A stretch of DNA of 64,000 nucleotides from Lophius americanus (GCA_037951165.1 JBBDHG010000043.1:1734501-1798500); one strand, 5' to 3'; counted from the first letter of the stretch, positions 27,001-37,489 are shown. Numbers and translations are program-made. The notes: a model not told the origin generated them from the letters alone.

Positions 27001-29172
27001 ATCAGTGTAAGTCGGACAGGACTTTTTGTTGACTTGTGCTGTTTAATAGGAATTTAACATTGCTATTTTGTGTTTCCATGGCAACATGTTGGACTGTCCT
27101 CAGAATAAGGACAAACTAAGAACTATCATGTTTTTGTCTTGGGTTAATTTTTCCAGTTTCATGAGTATTTCAATTATTTTTTTAACTGCTTGTTAAACTG
27201 AAACAGCATCTATCCATGTCAATAAGCTCAGTCCAATTTTTGCGACGTCCCGGGGGGAATCTGCCATCTCCTGATCGTTCTTCTCTAAAATTAGTGTTTG
27301 GCTTTGACTCTCCTGCCTATGTTTACGTGCAAACATGGAACAAGTCAATCAGCGTTTTGCATTTGTATTTCTTTCAGTGGGAAACATTCACATTGGTGCT
27401 GACAGATGGTATCCGTCCATCTTTATTTCAGTGTCATGCTCTCCATCTGAGCATTAGTCGTGTGAACACACCCAGTAACAACTGACCCAGGCTAGAAAAA
27501 GGTGTGAACAGTTTTGGGCACCTGTGATAACAGATTGTCTGGCAGTTGTGTTTGGATGATACCTGTTTGTAAATCTCACATGCAACCCTTATGTCGTGCA
27601 AAACTCCAGTATTAGTGTGAATGATCTTCCATCCCTACTTCTTGATTGAAGTTCAATTTGATCGCATTGCAAAGTATGCATGTGCATTAGCAGAGATTTA
27701 AAAACTCTCCTGGAAAGACAACTTTTTCTTTTCTGAGGACAACAACGATATGCAATTGTACCTCCTCAGTATTTATACTCAGAACTGATTGGCTGATTAT
27801 CACTATATTATGTTCAGCAGACAATTGGAGTATACTTCTCTTCTGTTTCCCTGATCTTAAATATTAGTCATTATTAACTAACTCCAGTTCAGTGTTTAAT
27901 ATTATGCACTTAAATGCATAATATAATATATTATTATGTTATGCATTTAAAGCGCATAATACAAGACCACATGCTTTAGTACAGTTTACAAATCAAAAAT
28001 GAAATCTTATTTTACAAGGCAAACAGAGAATGCTCTGTTTTAGTTCATAAATGAAAAGGTCCCACTATTTTCTTAACAAATCCGGTGTCCACCCACTGAA
28101 TTTACCCCCAAAAAAAGAAAAAAACGAGTGCAAGGAATTTGAGAACCATAAAACAAATTCATCCAATAGGCTTATAGAGTCCAAATTAAAGTATGGGCTT
28201 ACAAAAAAAGCCCATACAAGCCATTGAGTTTACACAGCAGAATTCCAATCTCCTCCTTTTTCTCTTGTTCTGACAGCACTGAGGAGAAAGACCGCAAATC
28301 ATCAATCACAAAATTAAACATCATTCTGCTGACTGCACTCTGGGATTTGCTCAGTTCAAGTTCAAATGTTGCTTGTTTGCAGGGAGGAGGTAAGGCCCCT
28401 GGTCCTCGTCCATGGGGAGATCTTTTAGGGTGCTCTCTCAGCTCAGTGTCTCTTCTGGTCTGAAGTTACCGACTTGGATGTTTCTGCTGTAGTCAATGCT
28501 GATGGACACGTCAAACTACCAAAACTAATTTTCAAATGAACCTGCATTTTTAAATCCCTTGCCTTTATAATGCTGCTGCAGGCATGGCGATGGATCGGCT
28601 GTTAACAATCCCCTCTTCCTCTCCTCATCTCCCTCGCCCAGGCAATAACAGCAGGATATTTCTATCACACCGCGCGACTGAGCAAAGGCGGCTACAAGAC
28701 GGTGAAACACCAGCAGACTGTCTACGTCCACCCCAACAGCTCTCTGTTCGAGGAGCTGCCTCGCTGGCTCATCTACCACGAGCTCGTCTTCACCACTAAG
28801 GAGTTCATGAGACAGGTTTGTCTGAGATATCTTCACTGTCGATGTCTGAAATATCTTCAATGTCGATAGTCTTTCTCTTCCATGCCTGTATGATAATGTT
28901 GTTTCAGCCTTTTATGAGACCACAGTCCGTTTAAATCTAAACGTAAAATTTCTTCTTTTGTTAATGGGACAGCTCACAAATGAGGAAGTGTTCCTGTAAA
29001 ACAATTAACTGCATTCCCCCCCCCGTGTACGCAGGTGATTGAGATCGACAGCAGCTGGCTGCTGGAAGTGGCTCCACATTACTATAAGACCAAGGAGCTG
29101 GAGGACAGCAGCAGCAAGAAGATGCCCCGCATGCAGGGCAAAGCCAAAGAGGAGCTGAGGGCAACATTATAA
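15085..29172 (+). CDS. dhx16: DEAH-box RNA helicase DHX16 (PRP2 orthologue)
   Basis: Twenty coding exons: 15085-15282, 15419-15657, 15957-16134, 16209-16265, 16478-16732, 16905-17138, 17396-17587, 18520-18630, 18848-18963, 19347-19557, 19909-20007, 22049-22201, 22628-22768, 23023-23185, 23314-23432, 24396-24463, 25082-25244, 25492-25653, 28642-28815 and 29035-29172. All join in frame to 1056 aa (human is about 1041). The N-terminus is charged and Lys/Glu-rich. Helicase motifs are I GETGSGKT (434-441), II DEAH (532-535), III SAT (564-566), V TNIAETSLTIDG and VI QRAGRAGR (733-740), followed by the winged-helix/ratchet and OB-fold regions. The protein is the ATP-driven spliceosome remodeler that acts just before the first splicing step. 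Translation starts at ACCATGG five bases after the intron 1 acceptor. Introns carry several repeats. The terminal exon has a broken duplicate upstream. Confidence 0.97.
19205..19264. repeat. dhx16: Interspersed repeat with (GATAA)n end, copy 2
   Basis: AAGATAAGATAA followed by ACCTTTATCAGTCCCACAAT and GGGGAAATTGCAG, in the intron before the DEAH exon. It matches the unit at 7500-7575, in the same orientation. Confidence 0.7.
20100..20960 (+). mobile_element. Internally deleted LINE relic (L2/CR1-like)
   Basis: Lies in a dhx16 intron. The left part, in shifting frames, reads RTRWWTTAVKEFVKLKK and VQTVRRLRKGTQALVQNVYS, the linker before the reverse transcriptase of a common fish LINE. The right part reads RRPRGRPRTRWRDYISHLAW-like and CLGIPWDELESAAEEW-like, the typical C-terminus, and ends in a GGATGG tail. 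The reverse-transcriptase core is missing, so the element is dead. Clade assignment is from memory of the C-terminal pattern. Confidence 0.8.
21354..21386. repeat. Short inverted repeat
   Basis: GATATTCCTATATC and its reverse complement GATATAGGAATATC separated by 5 bp, in a dhx16 intron. Perfect 14-bp arms. Confidence 0.8.
21725..21902. repeat. 59-bp minisatellite, three copies
   Basis: The word GACTCAGTGG recurs at 21771, 21830 and 21889, exactly 59 bp apart, with ATAAATAACACATTC also repeated. Copies 1 and 2 are nearly identical and copy 3 is diverged. Lies in the dhx16 intron 3' of the LINE relic. Confidence 0.9.
25757..25925 (-). mobile_element. LINE 3' tail fragment (L2/CR1-like)
   Basis: On the minus strand it reads CTCATCCAGCCTGGGAGTGC, CTGGAGAGTGATGCTGAGG, then AAGCGGAAGAAATTGG and a (GGAT)n tail. 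This is the last approximately 150 bp of the same LINE type found at 20100-20960. It is a 5'-truncated, dead insertion. Confidence 0.75.
25983..26055 (+). repeat. Interspersed repeat with AAT tract, copy 2
   Basis: (AAT)n then TTGTATTTATTACGCACTTT and TTTGGATCAAATCTCAAAG. Same unit and orientation as 12195-12270. Confidence 0.65.
26535..27012 (-). mobile_element. Tc1/mariner-like relic, 5' half
   Basis: Minus orientation. The right end carries AGTGTTATGTCTGATCAGTG, the degraded terminal repeat. Leftward follow CACTGACGGGTTACGTTGTA, CTTGCCCATTTTTCCTAC, TAAGCTTGCCC and CTGCCGTTCTGGAGATGC, all in the order of a fish Tc1-like transposase N-terminus. The catalytic DDE part is absent and stops are frequent, so it is inactive. 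Confidence 0.75.
27901..27960. repeat. Palindrome with 21-bp arms
   Basis: ATTATGCACTTAAATGCATAA (27901-27921) pairs with 27939-27960 with about one mismatch and one bulge. The loop is AT-rich. It could be a tiny MITE-like relic or a cruciform-forming sequence. Confidence 0.75.
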
Positions 29173-31067
29173 ATTAGGCAATGAGGAGGTTGATTTGTTT
29201 TTCCCCGTCTTTCTTTTTTCTTACTTACCCAAAATAAATTGACGTTTGTGAAAGTCTTACAAAGTTTTACAAGAATTTCTTTCTTCCATTTGTCTTGCAG
29301 CTGAGTGACTGTTCATCATATTGATAGGTACAAGACCTACTTAGATGCAGTATTTTAATATCCTACATTCATCTTGTTAGGCCAGGTTACTTGTTCTACA
29401 AGAGGACTGTGTGAGTCACGAATAAACTGACAAAATGATTAGAAGTGTCCCTGACGGTAGAGCAACAAAGCAGCAAAGGATAAATAGTTACTGAAAATGG
29501 ATGGATAGTTGGAATATCACCTCTGTGTTTTTCTTCAACTCCAAATAACTTGCTCCATACGTCCTTCATTAAAATGCTGACTCCTATGACTCCTCGGGTA
29601 CCCTTTAACAGCTGCTCTCCTGTGTTACATAAAGAGCGACATCACTGCTTTATGGAGCGCTGCATGGGTGTCTTCGTGTTTGCTCTGATATTCATGGAGC
29701 TGTGACCAGGAATGTGTGGAGAGACGGGGTTAAGGAACGTAGCTGATCTTATTTTGGTAGTGAACTCTTACTGTGACAGGAGGGCAGTGATTGCATGACA
29801 GCTATGAGATGCTGATATGTACAACGCTGACACCTTGTCTTTGTATGGAGTGACAGGGGAATTTTCGCAGCAGAAACTGTATTTCCTGATAGGGGCCCAT
29901 AGAGAAAAAATACATACAGTATAAGTGATCTTCTACCTTGTCCCCTCTCATGCCACTCATACGGATATCTGATGTGTGCTTGATTAAATGGCATTGGCTT
30001 TTTGAATGCTATGACAGTGCAGTTGTAATATCTGTCAGATATGCCTCTGTGTATCACCACAACACCAATATGATGTGGATACTTGTGAGTAGATGAGCTT
30101 TATTATCTGCATGTTCCACACACAGACACAGCCAAACACTCCGGCTCATTGCAGCTGGTCCAACTGGTCTGACTAGTAGAAGAAAAGAGGCGTGAAGTGG
30201 CGAGGAGGAGGGTTCGATGGAGGTAATGCTATGCAAGAATTGGAAACAACACATAAGAGGAAAGATACTGACAGGAAAGAACAGGAACTACAAACACACC
30301 AAAGAACTTGTCTTTGTAATGAAGTTAGGTGACTGCGTGATTCTGACATTCATCTACCTGAGCAGGTCAGTGTGTGCATGCCTCTCCAGTATTTACTTGT
30401 TCCTTGTCTTGAGAATGTTTTCTGTTTCATCGTAGAGTGTAAACTCAAAATGTATCCTCTTTTAAAGCCAACAAATCCTTAAAATACAAACTCGTGTGAA
30501 ATGTCCAATTGCCTTTTTTTTCTTTCTTACAATTTGGAGTTGATTTTCTTGAATGTTGACTATGTGCAGGTCACAAATTTAGGTTAATGACTGACAGTGT
30601 TTTGGACACGTATGATAGAATGTTTGCTATGACTTTTCATGACAATGGATCTGTGTCACATGCTGAAGGTTTCCATTTACTTACAGAGTTTCAGCCAAAA
30701 CAGCGGGATCATAAAAATACCCATTAAGTTCATTTTAACACTCCTTGTACTACAGTACAGTACACACACTCGGACGTGTGTGCTGAGGAACAGGAAAGCC
30801 CATTAAGCAAATACAGAATATGCGCCTATATGTTTAATAAATGAAAGAAATCAGTAGATAGCATTTGACTACAGTTGAGAAATGAGATAGCAAGAGATTA
30901 GTCAATGTTGCCTCATGAAACAGCAAAAATGACTGCAGGTCAAGTCTCTCAGTCTATCGGCTCCTTTGCAACAAGTTGACTCATCCAAAGTTTACTTTTC
31001 CACAGCTCTAGTTGGGAAGGCATCAATCACCCCTCCGCCTGGAACTCTAATTCTACAACTCCCCAAC
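29173..31067. other. dhx16 3' flank and intergenic DNA
   Basis: The first approximately 450 bp are the source of the duplicated 3' flank at 11.4-12.1 kb. The ATGGATGG-type tail near 29496 looks like a SINE/LINE end. From 29.6 to 31.0 kb I see no coding exon or repeat that I can name. The promoter of the following RING gene should lie near 30.9 kb but has no clear core motif. Confidence 0.5.
29233..29238 (+). terminator. dhx16: Poly(A) signal of dhx16
   Basis: AATAAA 61 bases after the dhx16 stop. The duplicate copy keeps the equivalent site as AATAAATAAA near 11572. Confidence 0.65.
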
Positions 31068-32018
31068 ATGAGCGATGACAGAGAGAGACCCAGGCCTGAG
31101 GCCAGCAGGAGCAAGAGCAATGAAACCAGACAGGCTCCCAATGTCAAACCCAAACTGAGAGCAACCAGCAACAAAGAAGACCGGCGGAAGAAGGAGCGGT
31201 CTGCAAAAGTGAGGAGATCAAATAGTACTGGCTCTGAGAGGGTGGACAGAGGCAGGAGGAGAGACCGAGACAGACAGCGAGGAGAGAGGAGGCAGCGGGG
31301 CAGGAGTGAGGAGGCACACAGAAGGGACAGGAGAGAAGGAGAGCACTCGCATAGGGCCAGTCCCCCTGAGAACGACGTGGAGGACACTGAGTGCGCTATT
31401 TGTTTCTGCACTTATGACAATGTCTTCAGGACGCCAAAGCTGTTGGCATGTGGTCACACCTTCTGTCTGGAGTGCCTCGCTCGCATCAATGTGGCCTCTC
31501 CTGAGTTCAAGACCTTGTCCTGCCCAGTATGTCGTGAACTGACTGACTTGCCGCACGGTCAGGATTTGCCCCGCCTGGGAACCAATGAAGACATCATAGG
31601 CAAACTCCCACCGGACATGCAGAGGGCCCTGTCTATCCGCTTCAAGCGCAACAAGGGTAAACTGTTGCTGAAGAACCCTCTTCCTAGCAGCCAGGCCAAG
31701 ACTAATACCATTAACATGACTGTGAAGAATCAGGAAGGCCAGGTGGCAGCAGGCGGGCACTTAGGTATCGTGGAGCAGGGAGCAGCACAAACCACAATGG
31801 TGGATGTAGGCAGGCCACCAAATAGGGTCAGAGGTCACCTGCGCAGGTTGTTCCGCTCAGACCAATGCTACTACGCCGTGGTGGGATCCATCATCACCGT
31901 GGCTGTGGTACTCATTCTGGTTGGGATTCTGGCCTTTGTGATAATACCAACTGTTGCCGTTCACCACAAGCCTGATCGTCCAGTGAACCAAACAGACAAT
32001 GCTGGGAGAAATCCCTAA
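31068..32018 (+). CDS. Membrane RING-finger E3 ubiquitin ligase (RNF183/223/225 group)
   Basis: Single-exon gene, 316 aa, starting MSDDRERPRP. Residues 1-100 are disordered and extremely Arg/Ser/Glu-rich. A C3HC4 RING follows with Cys109, 112, 128, His130, Cys133, 136, 152 and 155 (CAICF...ACGHTFCLECLA...CPVC). The linker NEDIIGKLPPDMQRALSIRF leads to one transmembrane helix at about 268-298 and a short tail ending GRNP. RING plus a C-terminal anchor fits the RNF183/RNF223/RNF225 group of membrane ubiquitin ligases. The family anchor residues (TPKLLACGH, FCLECLARI) fit, but the member cannot be fixed without alignment. In-frame codons upstream lack an ATG, so 31068 is the start. RING plus anchor predicts ligase activity at an endomembrane. 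Confidence 0.9.
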   Translation: MSDDRERPRPEASRSKSNETRQAPNVKPKLRATSNKEDRRKKERSAKVRRSNSTGSERVDRGRRRDRDRQRGERRQRGRSEEAHRRDRREGEHSHRASPPENDVEDTECAICFCTYDNVFRTPKLLACGHTFCLECLARINVASPEFKTLSCPVCRELTDLPHGQDLPRLGTNEDIIGKLPPDMQRALSIRFKRNKGKLLLKNPLPSSQAKTNTINMTVKNQEGQVAAGGHLGIVEQGAAQTTMVDVGRPPNRVRGHLRRLFRSDQCYYAVVGSIITVAVVLILVGILAFVIIPTVAVHHKPDRPVNQTDNAGRNP

Positions 32019-33907
32019 CGGGGAAGAACTGGACAGGCCTTATAGAATAAAGTAAAAAGAGGAGTGAGATAATATCACGTGTTGAACTCGGTTGAGGCCC
32101 CATTTTGTCCTCTTGCTGAGCTATGTTGAAGTCAAAGCGAAACACTGGCACACAAACTAGTTTGTTAAAAAAAAATGAAGGAATACAAGGACAACAACAT
32201 ATTTCAACCAAGGAAGTGGCCATTGTTTAGGCTCAGAGTTGCACGTATTAAAAACCACCGTGTTATTTTCTTACCTGTTCGTGATTACTGTAAAAGCCCA
32301 GGTTATATATATAAATATGTATATATGTATGCTTAAAAGAATCTGTCCATAATGAAAATTAAGCCGTAAATGTTCAAATGCACTGAACTCCTTGATGAAC
32401 TTTTTTTTTTTTTATTGCAACCGGCTGATTTCTATTCAGGCTTTTCTTTTCCTCATAGATATTTTTTTTTTTTTACAGCCCAACTCATTGTACACTGCCA
32501 TTGATGATTGAAATACTTGTAAATATTGTCTTTTCACTCTAAAGAATGGGCTTAATATCCCTTAATATTATAAAAAATGTGTTGTTTGTCTTTTCCCTTT
32601 AACCAACATTTACATTTGTATTATTTGAGATGTGAACAATGATCAGCTTGCTTTAAAAGAACAACCCTATTCTGTGTCATTTTTCCTCGATTTACTGTGT
32701 TCAGGACTATTTCCTGCCTATTTTCCTGATATTTCCTCTGCTGGTTCAAAAAGATATTTTGTCCCCCTGAAAGCTCCATGCTTGTTTAGATACCCGATAC
32801 CCTCTAGTGGTGTAAACAGACGGTTAACCCAGGAGTGGCCAGTATCTCCTCCACTGTGTCTCATGGCACCAGGAGCCTTACCTATATTGTGATTACTCAC
32901 AATACGCCATCCTGTCCTTGATGCGGTTTGGATTAAATTTGTGAAAAGCAGCAAGAATGAAATTAGAGAAAGTATGTAAATAATGGTCATTCCTACAGTT
33001 TGGCTCACACTACAGGTCTGAACTACAGCTGAGTGTTCAGTGGATGAAGTTAAGATCAGGTTTGAAATAACAGGATTGTCGTTGTATGTTCAAGGTGCTT
33101 ATAATTGGACATTTTACCCCTTAATAAGCCTGATGCTGATGGTGGAAGGAGGCAATATCCAATTTCCAGGTGTTTTTTGCTGTCTATTAAGAAATCTCAA
33201 AAGGTTGATGACTCACTCTGATGAAATTCTTTGTACGGATGGATCTTGGGCCCAGGAAGAGTTGATTAAATTTTGAAGCAGATCCATAAATAATCAGCGT
33301 CAAGATCCTTATTTTTACTTTCTCCAAAATTGCAAGATAAGACCTTTAAATGAAATGCAACATCGTGAAAACATAGGACCAATCTAACTAACAACCATCA
33401 GACAGGAATGCCACACCTCTGTGTGCAACTGGATCTCAGGGGTTAAAATAGAACAATATACAGTATTTGGAGAGGGACTAAGATGTGTCCGGCCACACTG
33501 TGGTAGCAGAGCAGAGTAGGGTAGAGACTATCTGAAATAATGCCTATTCAGAGCCATTACAGTTGATTTTATGTATCCCAGAATGGAAAGAGGTCACTTC
33601 TGGATCCTTCTTTATGGAAAATCCCATTTTGTTGTTGATAACTGTCTGTGAGTAGCAGTAACATTTACTCAAATAAGTACAATCTATCATGTAAATACTT
33701 GCATTTGTCCATCTTACTGAATTTGAAAGGGGAAATCATGTAGACTGAGTACTTTAACCTTTAATTTGTAGCATGTACTTGTATGCGTCAAGGCAGGAGT
33801 TTGTCTCAAGGCACACCCACCAGATCCCCTTCTACACTCATCGAGGCTAATATGGTCTCATGTTCAGGAGCAGAAAAGACCCCACCTCCGGGTTTACTCT
33901 TCTTAAA
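32019..33907. other. 3' UTR of the RING gene and intergenic DNA
   Basis: AT-rich, with poly-T runs at 32401 and 32461. No coding exon or assignable repeat was found, and the short ORFs show no family resemblance. Confidence 0.5.
32046..32051 (+). terminator. Candidate poly(A) signal of the RING gene
   Basis: AATAAA 28 bases after the stop. It is unusually close, so a longer 3' UTR is possible. Confidence 0.35.
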
Positions 33908-33932
33908 CCAATAAGGCAGGGTGTCACGTGAC
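33908..33932 (+). promoter_or_regulatory. CCAAT box and perfect CLEAR/E-box
   Basis: CCAAT at 33908-33912 and the 10-bp palindrome GTCACGTGAC at 33923-33932, 77 bp upstream of the ATG at 34009. GTCACGTGAC is the published consensus bound by TFEB/TFE3 (and USF). The spacing fits a proximal promoter of the gene at 34009. Function is inferred. Confidence 0.55.
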
Positions 33933-34008
33933 TGCTTGGGTAGAGGTTGACAAAATGACCCCAAGGAAACAGAGTCCTAAGTTGATGTTGTTGATATAAT
34001 CGGCCACA

Positions 34009-35559
34009 ATGGCTTCCACGCCGTCTTCCTCTTCTTTGTCTGCTGTTCTCCGGTGTCGGGGGAATTTCTGGACCAGGAATCCACCGACTAAGCGGCCTGC
34101 CACCTCCGCTTACCGCGTCGGACCGGCCGGCGGGGGGGGCCTCGACTCCGCGGCTGAACGCGCCCTGTCACATGAGGTGTCAGCATGGGAGGCTTTCCTC
34201 CAAGGAGGGAGTGTGTTTGCGGGGAAAAAACTGACTGTGGAGTACAAATTGCCAGGGGTGTATGTAAAAGCGCTGAAAGAGAAAGTCTCCGAAGAGAATA
34301 ACAAACTTTGTCATTCAAAACTTTGGCAGTCCAAAGAGGACGCGCGCTCAGCTGCGCCCGTTCTCCGCCACGCACCGGCGCGCCAACTGGCACACAGACT
34401 GACATCTACTCTGCCTGGAATAGATCAGATCTCTCGGATGATTAAAGACAAAATCCATGCCACGCGTGTCTTAAAGATAACCTTTGTGAATGACATGAGG
34501 GATTTCCAGGCTGATGTTTTTAAAGCGTCCACGTGTATGATGGGTAATGTGGGACAAATACCGTCTCTCGTGTTAACCAGCTGGTCAACCGTGAAGAGCG
34601 CCTGTTTATGTCTGACTTCTCTGGTGTCAGAGTTTATGTTTGGGAAGCTGGCGGTGTTGTGTAGGTCCGTACGACAAGATGCACCACTGCATCTGCCGAA
34701 TCAACAGGATGTCAAAACACCCACGAATGACACCCTGCAGGTGAGCTCAACAAACGTCACCTCGAAGCCTGTGTGTCACTATTACACTCAAAAAAAGTAA
34801 ACTTTTGAGTTGATCAATTCAATGAATTTACTTGTACTCAATATATATGTGTTAGCTTAAGAAACATAGCCGATTATAGCAGATGTAATCCAAAATGAAC
34901 ACTTGTTAGATCAACTGAATATGATTGATTTGACACAACTTTATAGTTTTGAGTGAATGACACAATCAAAACACTGGTCCTTGATAAGTTCATGTTGGAC
35001 AGAAGAAACATAGTTGAGTAAAGCAAAAAGTTTAGTTAGCCGGACCCCTTAATGTCCGGCTCAACCGTTTGGTTGAGCACATTTTTATCCACTATTTCTT
35101 ATTAAATTTTTTTAACTTATCCTGTTTGTAATGTGACCCATTACTCTTATATTAAAGAGTAAAGGGGCCGTGGATGGCACCCTGAGGGACACCGAGTGTC
35201 AGAGGAGCCACTGAGGAGGAGGCGTTAAGAAATAAAATGTGCAAAGAAATTAATTTCCATCTCTTTTTTTTTCTTGGTAAGGACATTAAAGGGTTAAAAC
35301 AGGTTTAAAAGATAATGCTGCAATTATCCAATACAGTAATGGTGGTGCAACCAAACATTGTGCAAAGTTAGGTAGGTGGAAAGTAGTGGTATAACCGGGT
35401 TAAGTCAACACGTAATTGTTTTGAGTGTACAGTATGTTATTTAATTCATTTGTATATCCTCCGCAGGCAAATGAACAAATCAACAATCCAACTGACCTCA
35501 ACCCCAGCCAGCACAACTCCAGTTCTGGACAAAAGTTCACAGAGGACGGAGCTGATTGA
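34009..35559 (+). CDS. Unrecognised protein, probably two exons
   Basis: Exon 1 is an ATG-initiated open frame (CACAATGGCT) with GC-rich, CpG-bearing DNA. It ends at a strong donor (CTGCAG|GTGAGC, 34740/34741). A matching acceptor CCTCCGCAG lies at 35466, and joining in phase 0 adds ANEQINNPTD... to a stop at 35559, giving 274 aa. Without splicing the frame stops at 34800 (263 aa). A weaker donor at 34664 would instead fuse in the other frame (LIERIQGLGNKLHKDFYLGF, stop 35671). A poly(A) signal at 35812 supports a terminal exon here. The protein is basic, has no signal peptide or clear membrane helix, and carries SAWEAFLQGGSVFAGKKLTV, YVKALKEKVSEENNKLC and LPGIDQISRMIKDKIHATRV. I do not recognise the family and give no function. 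Confidence 0.6.
35145..35235 (-). mobile_element. LINE reverse-transcriptase fragment
   Basis: On the minus strand it reads NASSSVAPLTLGVPQGAIHG and PF, the GVPQGxxLGP core of a non-LTR reverse transcriptase, with a stop soon after. It lies in the intron of the gene at 34009. A sibling fragment is at 63030-63265. Confidence 0.65.
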
Positions 35560-35811
35560 GAGAATCCAAGGACTCGGAAACAAATTACACAAGGACTTTT
35601 ACCTTGGTTTCACTGAATACACTTGGACTTCAAACTGTATTTTTTTTGTTAGGAAACATGTGAAACATTAGGCACTTGCCCTGTTTGCAATCACTAACTA
35701 CACTCGGACCACCTGTTGGATTGTAAAAATAATGGCTGTATAGATATATTTTTTTTAAGCAGCTGTGAAATCAAAGTTCAATTTGCAATGGAATTCATGG
35801 GACCGGAATGA

Positions 35812-35817
35812 AATAAA
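35812..35817 (+). terminator. Candidate poly(A) signal of the unrecognised gene
   Basis: AATAAA about 250 bases after the spliced stop at 35559 and about 140 after the alternative stop at 35671. Confidence 0.5.
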
Positions 35818-36079
35818 TGTGGCCTATGAACAGGAAAGTGCAATATCCTAATATATGACTCAAAGATGGTACATGGAATAGAAATAAGCATATTAGAAGT
35901 AACAGCTTAAAGTACAAGTAAGCCAAACTCAAATTTGTACTCTAAGAACAGGTTTGACCTTTTGGCGATGAGTTTATTTGTCTTTGACCAGAGTGTGAGA
36001 TAAGAAGACTTTTGCATCTTTCACATCTGTATGGAAGACAAGAACAATTCTCAAGACATTTTTAATAAGCAATTCAGCA

Positions 36080-36365
36080 TTTTACGCTCCAGTAGCCCTT
36101 CCGGGGGGTCGGCCAACATGAGCAAGCCTTCGCTCCCCATGAGCATCAAAAAGGCTTGGGTGCCCACGACCCCATTGCTGGTTCAGCGGCTGTCCTTTCT
36201 TTAACCTCTTTTGTTAGACCTTTTCCTGTCCTAATGACAGGAAACACCAAACAAGACCTACAGTTATGAAGATGATCTGACCGCTGATCTTTCATATAGC
36301 CATACCAATGTGGAACATGTCAAATTTGATCAATCTTTATGTTTGCACATTTTTCCCATTTTTCT
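36080..36365 (-). mobile_element. Tc1/mariner-like relic, transposase N-terminal part
   Basis: Minus orientation. It carries AGCCTTCGCTCCCCATGAGC, TTGGGTGCCCACGACCC, GCTGGTTCAGCGGCTGTCC, ACCAAACAAGACCTACAG and GCACATTTTTCCCAT in the order of the fish Tc1-like HTH region. No terminal repeat or DDE part is left, and it is heavily mutated. Confidence 0.75.
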
Positions 36366-37489
36366 CAAACGGGGGTACACATTTCCCAGAGGGGTACATT
36401 GGGCTACTGCAGGGAATACCTGAAATTTTATACAAAAAATTATCGTCACGCATACTTCCTAAAGTAATTTCTTTATAATGGGTCAAATGAATGAAAATAT
36501 AAGCCCAATAAACCTCATTTTATTTCCAGGTGTCCTATTTTAAACTCAATTGTCCACTAGAGTAATCTGTAAGAAAAAATTTCAATCATGTTGGCCATGT
36601 TTGGGATGATTGAATATCAAATATACTACGTGTTGTATAAATATAACAACAATAATTTTGTTTGTTCTGCAACGAGAAGGATAACTTAGAACCAATACAA
36701 TTGTGCTTACGTAATGGTAATTTAGTGATGGATTATACACATTTGAAATGTGGCATGGAGCTATCTGTCATTAAAAAAGTTTATTATTTCATAAAAGAGA
36801 CACTCAGGCCACAGTGCTGCATTGTTTTGTCTTCATAAAGGTATTTGTCCTACCAAAAAGGTGTTTTACTTTCTCCTCCACTACATTTGTCTGACAGCTC
36901 TAGTAACTTCTTTTTCAGATTATAAGATTTCATACTCTAATGGTCCAATAAAACTCACATAATTCCATTTTTTTTTGATACCTTACCTGTAGAGGTAAAG
37001 TTAAGGAATAAGTGTTTATTGGGCTTTAGAAATTTCTCCCACTTCTTATACCAAATACATTTTTTAAAGTGGTCACAAAGCTCAATTTCTTTTTTTAACT
37101 AGCGAGCGACTTTGATACTCTTAGCATATTTAAGCGATGATAATTTAAAACATTAACATAAGTATGGTTTTGTCATTTACTTGCAGTGGAGGGTGACAGT
37201 GCTGTACTGGTACTTTTCCTCAATAAAAGGATCTAAATATTTCATCCCCCACTGGTTATAATGTTACCCTGAGTGGCTTGTGCCAATTACACACAGGTCC
37301 CTGCAGCACAAGAAGAAAAATTTACATTTTGTAAATTTTAATAAATTAAAATATTTGTAAATATTTGTAAAAAAATATTTTTTTATATCTCCCTGTCTCT
37401 TCTCTTCCTTACCATGTTCCAAATCAACAGTGAGTGTAAACAGACAGTGGGGTTAATCTTTAGAGACATTGGAGTTCAAAATTAGCTCC

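Larger units (their letters stand above)
25654..28641 (+). other. dhx16: dhx16 large intron
   Basis: About 3 kb between the exon ending AIRK and the exon starting AITAGYFYH. It holds an L2-like tail (25757-25925), an AAT-type repeat (25983-26055), a Tc1-like relic (26535-27012) and a 21-bp-arm palindrome (27901-27960). No additional exon was seen. Confidence 0.8.
35560..37489. other. 3' UTR and intergenic DNA
   Basis: Contains the poly(A) signal at 35812 and a Tc1-like relic (36080-36365). From 36.4 to 37.4 kb the DNA is AT-rich and nothing is recognised. Confidence 0.5.

Noticed and set aside
31218..31760. 180-codon minus-strand ORF over the RING gene
   Set aside because: Antisense shadow of a GC-rich, repetitive coding exon; the plus-strand frame has the RING motif.
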